64,000 bases of DNA, from NCBI GenBank assembly GCA_964007875.1, contig CAXGAH010000002.1:1-64000 (forward strand). The letters are read 5' to 3'. Position numbers and translations under genes: made by a program. How positions within the stretch are numbered: the first letter of the stretch is position 1; the number at the start of each line of letters is the position of its first letter. The notes below the pieces were generated by a model that saw nothing but the letters and a program-made list of their open reading frames with translations, searched no databases and was not told where the DNA came from. Shown piece after piece: positions 52,990 to 61,470 of the stretch. This stretch comes from UBA1275 sp002323515 (lineage in GTDB: Bacteria; Bacteroidota; Rhodothermia; Balneolales; Balneolaceae).

Positions 52990-53699
52990 TTAATTCAAGC
53001 AACACGGTATGCATTACTGGGGCTTCCCGTGGAATAGGGCGTACAATAGCTCATGCATTTTCTGCCATGGGTTTTCCTCTCATCTTGACTGCGCGTTCTA
53101 TCGATCAATTATCTAAGGCGAAAGAAGAATGCCATGATGCAGGGTCACCTAAAGTGGAGCTGGTAGAGGTGGATTTCCTAGCGGATAATCCACTTAGGGA
53201 GTTAGGTCAATTACAGTCTAAGCCGTCTATATTAATTAATAACGCAGGAGATTTTTTATTTAAAGATCTGCAGGACTCAACCGATCAAGATTACTTACAT
53301 CAATTCTCTGTAAATGCCTTAGGAACCATCCGGGTTACGGATCATTTATTACCCGTGCTAAGCAAGCAAAAGCAGGCACTTATTGTAAATATTTGTTCAA
53401 AAGCATCCGTAGTTGGTTATGCTGATGCAAGTGCATACAGCGTAAGTAAGCATGCCCTCTATGGATATGGAAAGGCATTGCAGGCTCATCTTCTGCAATT
53501 CGCTCCCCACGTTGCTTGTACAAATATACTTTTAGGGCAAACACTCTCTAGTTCGTGGGATGGCTTAGATGTGGACCATGAGTTATTAATCGACCCGGTT
53601 GATGTAGCGGAAGTGATCATTGGTCTAACAAGCTTAGGTACTAGAACGGTTGTGGAAGAAATAACCATTATGCCATCCAAAGGAGAACTTCCAAGATGA
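52986..53699 (+). CDS. Short-chain dehydrogenase/reductase
   Basis: A 237-residue SDR with the cofactor motif TGASRGIG (11-18), NNAGDF, and the catalytic Y151-S-V-S-K155. It likely uses NADPH, given the Arg in TGASRGIG. The substrate cannot be read from the sequence. It overlaps queE by four bases (ATGA), so it is in the queD-queE transcript, though no role in 7-deazaguanine synthesis is known to me. It converges with purC. Confidence 0.87.
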   Translation: MINSSNTVCITGASRGIGRTIAHAFSAMGFPLILTARSIDQLSKAKEECHDAGSPKVELVEVDFLADNPLRELGQLQSKPSILINNAGDFLFKDLQDSTDQDYLHQFSVNALGTIRVTDHLLPVLSKQKQALIVNICSKASVVGYADASAYSVSKHALYGYGKALQAHLLQFAPHVACTNILLGQTLSSSWDGLDVDHELLIDPVDVAEVIIGLTSLGTRTVVEEITIMPSKGELPR

Positions 53700-53802
53700 A
53701 TGTAAGGGTAACTGCATCAACCACATAGGTAATTGAATCCAGTTATACCTAACACATACACATTATTTCATTTGCTTATTAAGCTAGTTAGCCTGTCAGA
53801 AC

Positions 53803-54756
53803 TTAGCTAAGATAGGGAGAAAAGGTCGCTTTTAGATCGCTGTTGATATTTTCAATGAAAGTGGGAGAAAAGGTGGATCCGGTTAATAGTTCGAATAGTT
53901 GAGCATATCGTTCGTATAACTCTATTCGAAATGAGTAGGGTAAATCTGGAAGGACTTGGCCTTCTTTGCCCTGAAAGTTATTATTCATAAGCCATTCTCT
54001 AAGAAACTCCTTAGAGAGTTGTTTCTGTGGCTGTTTGTTTTTTTGCCGTTGTTCAAAGCCATCGGCATAAAAATATCGAGAAGAATCGGTAGTATGAACT
54101 TCATCGATGAGGGTTAACTCACCTTCATATAAGCCAAATTCATACTTGGTATCTACAAGAATGAGCCCTTGTTCACGTGCTATTTGTTGGCCTGTACTAA
54201 ATAATTCAAAGGCCTTTTCTCTAATTTCTGCCCAAAGAGAAGCACTTACTATATTCTGAGCAAGTATTTCTTGTTCCGAAATATCTTCATCATGACCTTC
54301 GGATGCCTTGGTGGCTGGGGTTAGAATGGGTTCTGTAAGAGGATCATGTTCTTTAAGATTCTCTGGCAGGACTACCCCACAAAGGATACGTTTCCCGCTT
54401 TTGTATGTTCTCCATGCATGACCGGTTAGATGAGCCCGAATAACTACCTCTATTGGTATGGGAATGCATTTTTTGGCAATGGTAATATTAGGGTGTGGAA
54501 CCTCAATAATATGATTTGGTACAATATGAGATACCTTTTCAAATCCAAATTCTGCTAGTTGATTCAGAATTTGACCCTTAAAAGGAATAGCCTGATACAT
54601 GATAAAATCATAGGCAGATATTCGGTCCGTCACCAAGATTCCTAGCGTTTGGCTATTTAAGGTGTAGACTTCTCTAACTTTGCCTATGTAGGGTTCTGTA
54701 ATGGTAGGATGAGAACTCGTAGTAATGCAGTGTGTAAGTGCGCGCTGAAAATCCAA
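53803..54756 (-). CDS. purC: Phosphoribosylaminoimidazolesuccinocarboxamide synthase (SAICAR synthetase)
   Basis: PurC ligates aspartate to CAIR in purine synthesis. The 317-residue protein shows GKVREVYTL, LVTDRISAYDF, the signature EVVIRAHLTGHAW and ILVDTKYEFGL, plus LIDEVHTTDSSRY. The start appears to be TTG at 54756; no ATG lies between it and the next upstream gene in this frame. It lies 55 bases downstream of a LacI-family regulator on the same strand. Confidence 0.95.
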   Translation of the reverse strand: MDFQRALTHCITTSSHPTITEPYIGKVREVYTLNSQTLGILVTDRISAYDFIMYQAIPFKGQILNQLAEFGFEKVSHIVPNHIIEVPHPNITIAKKCIPIPIEVVIRAHLTGHAWRTYKSGKRILCGVVLPENLKEHDPLTEPILTPATKASEGHDEDISEQEILAQNIVSASLWAEIREKAFELFSTGQQIAREQGLILVDTKYEFGLYEGELTLIDEVHTTDSSRYFYADGFEQRQKNKQPQKQLSKEFLREWLMNNNFQGKEGQVLPDLPYSFRIELYERYAQLFELLTGSTFSPTFIENINSDLKATFSPYLS

Positions 54757-54811
54757 TACGGGTTGACTTATAGGTTGTAAGAAGTGAAGACTAAAGGGGT
54801 ATTAGGTGAAA

Positions 54812-55822
54812 CTATGACTTCTCTGTTGATCCTCTAGGCATTAAAATAGGATTTATCATGGTCTGAAAAAGCTGGGTGTCCTTACTTTTGATGATGGCTA
54901 GCAGTCGTGAAATGGCCTGAGTTCCAACAGTGTGCATCTGTTGGTCTATGGTCGTTAAGTCAAGATATTTACTCAGCTTTATATTATCGTATCCCATGAT
55001 AGCTATATCTTCAGGTACTCGAAGTCCAAGTCGACTTATTGCGTGTAATGCTCCTAGAGCCATAGAGTCATTAAGGCAGAAAATAGCATCAGGAAATTCA
55101 CTCATCTTGGAGTATTTGTTGATGGCCTCAAATCCAGCTTCTTCGGTAAAACCGGCATGTTTACTTGTATCACCGGTGATAAAATATTCTTTTTTTGGTC
55201 TTTTTTTGAGCTTTTTAAATGCGTCTTTGAATCCATTTTCACGCTCGATTGAAGTTCTAGTTTTAATAGGTGTGCTAATCATTCCAATCTGTTCGTATCC
55301 CGATTTAATGAGGTGCTCGCCTGCCATAAAACCACCCTGATAGTCATTGACCATAAAGTAGTTATAGTCCTTATGTTGCGAATTGACTAAGACTACAGGA
55401 ACCCCGCTGCTTTGCAGGTGTAAATGTGCTGTATCACTCACATCTATGGAAATGAGTATGACAGCATCCGCTGAACCACGGTCAAAAAAGTTTATGACCG
55501 CTTTTTCAGGATCCTTTGATCCCGTGTTGTAAAGAATAATATCCAAATCAGTTTTCTTTAGCTCATCTTTTACCCCTTTAAGTACTTCATTAAAAAAAGG
55601 TGTGGTAAAAGAGGGGACTGCAACGGCTAACATTTGAGGTTCTTTGCTAGCCAATTTACGCGCATTAACCTGTGGTCGAAAATTCAGGGTTTTAATGGCT
55701 TCCTGCACCCGTTTTTTGGTTTTATCTGATACATTTAATGATCCATTTAACACCCTAGATACGGTTGATATGGCTACATCAGCCCGTTTGGCTACGTCGT
55801 AGATGGTAACTTTTTTATTCAT
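54812..55822 (-). CDS. LacI-family transcriptional regulator
   Basis: This 336-residue repressor begins with the LacI helix-turn-helix (VTIYDVAKRADVAISTVSRVL; hinge helix NARKLAS) followed by a periplasmic-binding-like sensor domain (QMLAVAVPSFTTPFFNEV). The ligand is unknown; no sugar-transport or glycosidase genes are adjacent, which is atypical for the family. It is upstream of purC and divergent from a phytoene/squalene synthase gene, so it may control either itself or that gene. No clear operator is seen. Confidence 0.9.
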   Translation of the reverse strand: MNKKVTIYDVAKRADVAISTVSRVLNGSLNVSDKTKKRVQEAIKTLNFRPQVNARKLASKEPQMLAVAVPSFTTPFFNEVLKGVKDELKKTDLDIILYNTGSKDPEKAVINFFDRGSADAVILISIDVSDTAHLHLQSSGVPVVLVNSQHKDYNYFMVNDYQGGFMAGEHLIKSGYEQIGMISTPIKTRTSIERENGFKDAFKKLKKRPKKEYFITGDTSKHAGFTEEAGFEAINKYSKMSEFPDAIFCLNDSMALGALHAISRLGLRVPEDIAIMGYDNIKLSKYLDLTTIDQQMHTVGTQAISRLLAIIKSKDTQLFQTMINPILMPRGSTEKS

Positions 55823-56169
55823 GAATCTTTAATTTTCTTAACACCAAATATAGATACAGATCGTTTGTAGAAGTATGTTAAATAAGTCTTGGTTTTAGCT
55901 TAGCTATTTGTGATTTTCATCAGACGGAGAAACTGTTCTACTCATTATCAGGTTTAATTCTGTGCGCTTACAACCTGTCATTACTAAATAAAAAAAGGCT
56001 GTATAGTTTTGCACCTTTTGTTTATTAGTTAAATTTTTATTTTGTTTTATATAAACAAATTACTAGTGTAAGTATAACAAACTTTCTGAAAATATGGTAT
56101 GTGTAAGAAGTATTAATTTTAATTTATTAATAATGGAACTATTTGCGCCGCAACGTGCTTTAGTTATCT
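55823..56169. other. Divergent intergenic region, no gene
   Basis: These 347 AT-rich bases separate the LacI-type gene from the phytoene/squalene synthase gene. I see no ORF of note and no tRNA. TAGTTTTG at 56004-56011 exactly matches the Bacteroidota -7 element TAnnTTTG, without a clear -33 TTTG, and would give a long 5' leader for the plus-strand gene. AAAAGG (55992-55997 area) and CCTTTT (56014-56019) form a short inverted pair around it. No LacI-like operator palindrome is obvious. Confidence 0.4.
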
Positions 56170-57147
56170 ATGAGCGCACTAATTAAATATCCTGTTAGTT
56201 TAATTCGACCCCTTTATGAGCGCACTTCTTTTCATCGTTCGGTGATTGATGAAATGAATAATGATTTGCTCAAACCTGCTTATTCACATTGTCGCGCAAT
56301 TACTCGTTACTATGCGAAAACCTTTTATATGGCCACACGGTTTTTACCTAATGATAAGCAAAGAGGCATATTTGCTATTTACGGATACTGTCGCTACATA
56401 GACAACCTGGTAGATGATAATGTGGATCTGATCAACAACCAATGTGTACCTAACGAGCAGCTATCTGATCAATTAGATAAACTCAGATCTAAAATCTCTG
56501 ATATCTATGCGGGTAAAGTTGAATCTGACGACCCAATTTTTACCGCTTTTGCAGACACCTTCCTTTATTATGAAATTCCACAAGAACTCCCACTGATGCT
56601 CATTGATGGAGTGCACCAGGATTTATACAAAACTCGCTTTTTAAATTTCAAAGAAATTTATGACTACTCATTTAAAGTAGCATCAGTTGTTGGTTTAATG
56701 ACTACCCCCGTCTTTGGTTATAAAGATGAACAGGCATTGAATTATGCTGCTGACCTGGGTATAGCTATGCAGTTGACCAATATATTACGCGATGTGGGTG
56801 AGGATATTGATCGTGATCGTATTTATCTGGCACAGGCTGAACTCACTGCTTTTGGCTTAACTGAGCAAGATATATTAAGTAGACGGGTGAATGATCGGTT
56901 TGTTGAGTTCATGAAATATCAAATAAAGAGAGCTAGAGATTATTATCAGCGCGCAGAAAGAGGTATTTCTATGCTGGATCGAAACGCTCGACTTCCGGTG
57001 TACTTAGCACGATATAATTATGCCAAGATTTTAGATAAAATAGAGGAAAATAACTATGATGTTTTCACTTCTAGGGCCTATCTCACTAAATTTGAAAAGC
57101 TTAGTATACTTCCTCAGATACTGTACAAAATAAACACAGCTTCGTAA
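56170..57147 (+). CDS. crtB: Phytoene/squalene synthase family protein
   Basis: A 325-residue head-to-head prenyl synthase that joins two prenyl diphosphates. Both aspartate-rich motifs are present: D78NLVD82 in RYIDNLVDDNVD and D208VGED212 in NILRDVGEDIDRDR. The family is used for carotenoids (GGPP to phytoene) or squalene. The DxxxD context RYIDNLVDD and overall length fit CrtB, but no other carotenoid or hopanoid gene is adjacent to decide. It is divergent from a LacI-type regulator. Confidence 0.85.
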   Translation: MSALIKYPVSLIRPLYERTSFHRSVIDEMNNDLLKPAYSHCRAITRYYAKTFYMATRFLPNDKQRGIFAIYGYCRYIDNLVDDNVDLINNQCVPNEQLSDQLDKLRSKISDIYAGKVESDDPIFTAFADTFLYYEIPQELPLMLIDGVHQDLYKTRFLNFKEIYDYSFKVASVVGLMTTPVFGYKDEQALNYAADLGIAMQLTNILRDVGEDIDRDRIYLAQAELTAFGLTEQDILSRRVNDRFVEFMKYQIKRARDYYQRAERGISMLDRNARLPVYLARYNYAKILDKIEENNYDVFTSRAYLTKFEKLSILPQILYKINTAS

Positions 57148-57289
57148 TTCAGCTTAGTTAAAGTCACGTTTTTTTCATCTTTCTACAACTTCGCCTTAGT
57201 TAGAAGTGTGCAGTTTAGTATCTTATCAATCTATTCAGGATACAACCATCTTCTAGTGTACAGAGCAGAATCTCATACCATACTGTATT

Positions 57290-58822
57290 ATGAGGCAGAT
57301 TAATAAAATACTTATTGCGAACCGTGGTGAGATAGCTGTTCGCATTATTCGGAGTTGTTCATCCCTCGGCATAAAAACAGTGGCTGTATACAGCGAGGCA
57401 GATGTCTTTTCACCACATGTTCGAATGGCTGACGAATCGATATTTATTGGTCCTGCTGCTTCATCTCAAAGTTACTTGGTTATGGATACTATTTTAAAGG
57501 CCGCAGTTCGTACGGGCGCCCAAGCCATTCATCCTGGATATGGTTTTTTGAGTGAAAACGCCACCTTCGCTAAGAAATGTCAAGAAGCTGGAATTGTATT
57601 TATTGGTCCATCAACGAATGCTATTGAGCTGATGGGAGACAAAATGAAAGCTCGTACATTGGTCCAAGAGCATGGAATACCTTTTCCTCCTGGCTTAGTT
57701 GAGCCTATACTCCCTAAAGATAATGTTGAACAAATCGCCAGCGAAATTGGATACCCCATTCTCATAAAAGCAGCGGCTGGCGGTGGTGGCAAAGGTATGC
57801 GTATAGTCTATGAGGAATCGGAGCTCAAAAAGGCCTTAAAAATGGCATCTTCTGAGGCGCAAAATGCCTTTGGGGATGCGCGGGTCTACATAGAGAAATA
57901 TCTTAAAAACCCTCGACATGTCGAAATACAAGTGTTAGCGGATGAGCATGAGCAGTATTTTCACTTATTCGATAGAGAATGTTCCATACAACGGCGGCAT
58001 CAAAAAGTGGTAGAGGAAGCGCCTTGCGTCATTTTAACCGATGATTTACGAAAGAAAATGGTACAGTCAGCCATCCAGATTGCGAAAGGCTGTAATTACC
58101 ATGGTGTGGGTACCGTCGAATTCCTAGTGGACAAACACTTGGATTATTACTTCTTGGAGATGAATACTCGGTTGCAAGTTGAGCATCCGGTAACAGAAAT
58201 GATCACAGGCTTAGATTTAGTTGAGTTGCAAATACGGGTAGCAAAAGGAGAGAAATTGGATTTGTTGCAGAAAGATATTCAGATTCAAGGTCATGCCATC
58301 GAATGTAGAATTTATGCCGAGGATCCATTCCATAACTTTTTGCCAGACATTGGATTTTTAGCCAAACATCGGATTCCGTCTGGAATGGGGGTTCGTGTCG
58401 ATAGTGGGGTAGAAGAGGGTGCTGAGGTACCTATTCACTATGATCCTATGATTTCAAAACTGAGTGTACATGCCCCCACCCGTGATAAAGCCATAGAAAA
58501 GATGAGAACAGCACTTAGTGAATACGAAATTGAAGGATGCCAAACCACTATTTCCTTCTGTGACTATTGCATGCAACATCCCAGCTTTACTCAAGGTCAG
58601 TATGACACTCATTTTGTCTCGGATTTTTTCACTCCCGATTTAGAGCATGATCGACTTAGTAATAAGCATTCAAAAAGCCAGCCTGATTTGAGTGTTATTG
58701 CTTTAATGGCAGGGGTACTTTTTGAGCATAAATCCACAAAAAAAGAACATAAAACATCTACAATTACCTCGTCAGCTTCACCTGCCAGTACCCCTTGGTG
58801 GACGGAAAGAAGAGCCAACTAA
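57290..58822 (+). CDS. accC: Biotin carboxylase subunit (acetyl/acyl-CoA carboxylase)
   Basis: The 510-residue enzyme carboxylates biotin with ATP and bicarbonate. Motifs: KILIANRGEIAVRI start, ATP-grasp glycine loop AAAGGGGKGMRIV, EKYLKNPRHVEIQVLADEH, and FLEMNTRLQVEHPVTE. The C-terminal tail of about 60 residues is rich in Ser, Thr and Lys and extends beyond the usual 450 residues. No biotin carrier protein or carboxyltransferase gene is adjacent, so whether it serves acetyl-, propionyl- or another acyl-CoA carboxylase is not determined. The murQ gene follows after four bases. Confidence 0.88.
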   Translation: MRQINKILIANRGEIAVRIIRSCSSLGIKTVAVYSEADVFSPHVRMADESIFIGPAASSQSYLVMDTILKAAVRTGAQAIHPGYGFLSENATFAKKCQEAGIVFIGPSTNAIELMGDKMKARTLVQEHGIPFPPGLVEPILPKDNVEQIASEIGYPILIKAAAGGGGKGMRIVYEESELKKALKMASSEAQNAFGDARVYIEKYLKNPRHVEIQVLADEHEQYFHLFDRECSIQRRHQKVVEEAPCVILTDDLRKKMVQSAIQIAKGCNYHGVGTVEFLVDKHLDYYFLEMNTRLQVEHPVTEMITGLDLVELQIRVAKGEKLDLLQKDIQIQGHAIECRIYAEDPFHNFLPDIGFLAKHRIPSGMGVRVDSGVEEGAEVPIHYDPMISKLSVHAPTRDKAIEKMRTALSEYEIEGCQTTISFCDYCMQHPSFTQGQYDTHFVSDFFTPDLEHDRLSNKHSKSQPDLSVIALMAGVLFEHKSTKKEHKTSTITSSASPASTPWWTERRAN

Positions 58823-58826
58823 TGTT

Positions 58827-59738
58827 ATGAATGAAGTATTATTTAAACAGTTAACCAATTTAAAGACGGAGGAGCGAAATCCGCACACTCAAGACATTGA
58901 TTTAGATGATGCGCTTAGTATCGCTCAAAAAATTAATAATGAAGACCAAAAAGTGGCAGAGGCAGTTTGTGAAAAGCTACCTCAAATAGCTCAGGCTATC
59001 GATTGGGTGGCCCAAGCCTTATCCCTAGGTGGGCGGTTACTCTATTTTGGAGCGGGAACCAGCGGTCGTTTAGGGGTATTGGATGCCGCAGAATGCCCAC
59101 CCACTTTTGGAACGAAGCCCGAACAGGTTCAGGGATTTATTGCAGGCGGTGAGGCCGCAATGTTTGTAGCTCAAGAAAAGGCAGAAGACCAAGAAGATAT
59201 TGGAATAACTGATTTGAATGCGGTTCATCCCACTCGGTCCGATGTGATTTGTGGACTAGCTGCAAGTGGACGAACTCCTTATGTGCATGGAGCGCTAAAG
59301 CGAGGTATGGAAATTGGCTGCAAAACCATTTTCGTTACTAGCGTTCCAAAGGAGCAGCTCACCATCACCCCAGACTTAGTGATTGATGTGCCTGTTGGTC
59401 CTGAGGTGATCATGGGGAGTACTAGAATGAAAAGCGCTACTGCCCAAAAAATGGTGTTGAATATGATTACTACTGGCGCAATGATCCGTCAAGGTAAAGT
59501 CTATGAGAATGTGATGGTTGACCTTATGCTAACCAATGCCAAATTGGTAGAACGGGCAAAGCGAATTATCATGAATTTCAGCTCACTGGATTATAAAGGG
59601 GCCTCTGAAGTATTAGAGCAGGCTAATGGGCATGTTAAAACAGCATTGGTCATGGCACTTGGTGGGCATTCAAAAGAAGAAGCGGAATCGTTGCTTGAAG
59701 CTCATCAGGGATTTATTCGAAAGGCTTTAGATTCATAA
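58827..59738 (+). CDS. murQ: N-acetylmuramic acid 6-phosphate etherase
   Basis: MurQ removes the lactyl ether from MurNAc-6-phosphate during peptidoglycan recycling. The 303-residue protein has the SIS-domain motif GAGTSGRLGVLDAAECPPTFG from residue 75 and VGPEVIMGSTRMKSATAQK. I start at the ATG at 58827; a longer frame from 58722 overlaps the end of accC and gives an unrelated basic leader. It is followed after nine bases by plsC. No MurNAc transporter gene is seen. Confidence 0.94.
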   Translation: MNEVLFKQLTNLKTEERNPHTQDIDLDDALSIAQKINNEDQKVAEAVCEKLPQIAQAIDWVAQALSLGGRLLYFGAGTSGRLGVLDAAECPPTFGTKPEQVQGFIAGGEAAMFVAQEKAEDQEDIGITDLNAVHPTRSDVICGLAASGRTPYVHGALKRGMEIGCKTIFVTSVPKEQLTITPDLVIDVPVGPEVIMGSTRMKSATAQKMVLNMITTGAMIRQGKVYENVMVDLMLTNAKLVERAKRIIMNFSSLDYKGASEVLEQANGHVKTALVMALGGHSKEEAESLLEAHQGFIRKALDS

Positions 59739-59747
59739 CCTTAGGTA

Positions 59748-60491
59748 ATGATGATGTCAATCAGACTATTTAGTATCTATATGTGGCTGTATTATAGCCT
59801 GCTTTTTATAGTTTTTTTCGTACTCATATTCCTCACTTTTCTAATCACGTTACCCTTTGATCCCTACCGGCGCATACCCAATAGAGTGCTGTCTTGGATG
59901 GCTTGGTGTATGATGCATCCCAGTCCAAGTTGGCAGATTCAGATTGAAAATACTGAATTACTCAATGAAAAAAACCCAACAATATATGTGTGTAACCATG
60001 AAAGTTTTTTGGACATCCCTCTAATTTACCAACTACCAATTCGGATGAAATGGGTGGTTAAGCATAGTATGATTTACATTCCAATTATGGGTTGGATGGT
60101 TAGACTGACGGGGCATTTAACCATCAACCGATCCAAAAAATCAGCCCTTAATAAGTTGAAGAACCTAGTTCAACCACTAAAATTTGGTATTCCAGTGATG
60201 CTTTTTCCAGAGGGTACACGCTCTCTTGATGGAAGTCTACAACCCTTTAAAAATGGGGCCTTTTTATTAGCAATGGAACATGGTTTTCCTATTCAGCCTC
60301 TGGTAATAGAAGGGGCGTTTGAAGTGTTGCGATCCGGGAGTTCTTTATTTCGACCGAAGGCCCATTTTCGGTTGCGAGTTCTCCCAAGCGTTGAATCCAA
60401 AGAATTTACTTCTATGTCCGAGCTGAAACAAACTGTGCATAGGAAAATGTCGGATGCGTTGACAGAGTTAGAATCTGCTCAGCAGAATTAA
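59748..60491 (+). CDS. plsC: 1-acyl-sn-glycerol-3-phosphate acyltransferase
   Basis: A 247-residue membrane-bound acyltransferase for phosphatidic-acid synthesis. The catalytic HX4D motif is H84 and D89 in CNHESFLDIPL, and the substrate-binding FPEGTRSLDG lies near residue 155. One or two hydrophobic segments (residues about 10-34) anchor it. It follows murQ directly. PlsC-like proteins can also acylate other lipids, so the exact acceptor is an inference. Confidence 0.88.
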   Translation: MMMSIRLFSIYMWLYYSLLFIVFFVLIFLTFLITLPFDPYRRIPNRVLSWMAWCMMHPSPSWQIQIENTELLNEKNPTIYVCNHESFLDIPLIYQLPIRMKWVVKHSMIYIPIMGWMVRLTGHLTINRSKKSALNKLKNLVQPLKFGIPVMLFPEGTRSLDGSLQPFKNGAFLLAMEHGFPIQPLVIEGAFEVLRSGSSLFRPKAHFRLRVLPSVESKEFTSMSELKQTVHRKMSDALTELESAQQN

Positions 60492-60561
60492 ACCAAGACA
60501 ATTCAAGGGATTCCTAGCTATCCATTTCTATCTAGCCATTTTAAACACTAGATTACAGAGT

Positions 60562-61254
60562 ATGTGGTTCGACTCATTCCCCATTTATTGGTCTTTGTAT
60601 AAAAAAGCATATCCGCTACGCATGATGGGTGCGGTATGTGGGGTCTTGATACTCTTCATCGCATTATTTAAATGGCCAATGAAACCTAAGTCAAACCCAA
60701 GTCAACAACAAACAAAGTCCATTTCTAAGGAAGAATTGGTGCTTCAACCCATGATAGTAACTCGTCAAAATGTTGGCGCAGCAGCTCCGCCAAAACCAAT
60801 CGTCCCAGCTTTAGCACCTGAATACCGACTCATTGAGGAAGATTTCTTAACCATAGAACGACCGAATCTCTTGGTTGCTGAGTTTGAGCAAACCCGAAAT
60901 AACAGTACGGGGTGGGTAGGGGATGAGCAAAAAATTACAGGAGATCCTGATCGCGTAGCTCGCATAAAAAAAATCGTAGAGCCAACTTACGCCAATGAGG
61001 CTTTAGCGAGTAGTGTACAATATATAATCGGAGTAGAAATGGTCATTGACCTTTCCGGTAGGGTTGTAGAAGCCTACATTTCTTCTATTGAACAGCTACT
61101 CTCTAATGGTGAACGAATCAGGCGAGAGCAGGTGCAGTATGGGATATTGGAAGCTATTGTAGAGGCCGCCTTTTTATGGGAATTTACCCCCGCAGTTAAA
61201 GAAGGCCGGCCGGTTAGAACTCAAAGAACCGAACTTTTTCTTTTTGGCTTGTAA
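60562..61254 (+). CDS. TonB-family energy-transducer-like protein
   Basis: The 230-residue protein has one N-terminal membrane helix (about residues 21-36), a proline-containing linker (PPKPIVPALAPEYR), and a C-terminal TonB-like domain (VEPTYANEALASSVQYIIGVEMVIDLSGRV; WEFTPAVKEGRPVRT). TonB transmits inner-membrane energy to outer-membrane receptors. No exbB/exbD gene is next to it. The C-terminal domain is somewhat divergent, so an accessory role is also possible. A tRNA-Ser follows 42 bases downstream. Confidence 0.75.
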   Translation: MWFDSFPIYWSLYKKAYPLRMMGAVCGVLILFIALFKWPMKPKSNPSQQQTKSISKEELVLQPMIVTRQNVGAAAPPKPIVPALAPEYRLIEEDFLTIERPNLLVAEFEQTRNNSTGWVGDEQKITGDPDRVARIKKIVEPTYANEALASSVQYIIGVEMVIDLSGRVVEAYISSIEQLLSNGERIRREQVQYGILEAIVEAAFLWEFTPAVKEGRPVRTQRTELFLFGL

Positions 61255-61296
61255 ATTGTGAATACCTCATAATAGACGTATATTTCCATTAGCTTT

Positions 61297-61385
61297 GGAG
61301 AGGTGCCGGAGTGGTCGAACGGGCTCGCCTGGAAAGCGTGTGTGCCCCCACCGGGGTACCGAGGGTTCGAATCCCTCCCTCTCCG
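61297..61385 (+). tRNA. tRNA-Ser (anticodon GGA)
   Basis: An 89-base class II tRNA. The acceptor stem GGAGAGG (61297-61303) pairs with CCTCTCC (61378-61384), with discriminator G at 61385. The anticodon loop CTGGAAA gives GGA, which reads UCC/UCU codons. A long variable arm (GTGTGTGCCCCCACCGGGGTACC region) and the T-arm GGTTCGAATCC are present. No CCA is encoded. Confidence 0.95.
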
Positions 61386-61470
61386 CGTACTATATAGAAT
61401 TACTATTTTTTAGGTTTAATAGATCTAATAAATTATTTTTAATGAATATTCAACCAATTATTATTGGCAT

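Noticed and set aside
54930..55340. A 136-codon plus-strand frame opposite the LacI-type gene
   Set aside because: It is an antisense shadow of a well-conserved regulator and has no recognisable protein features.
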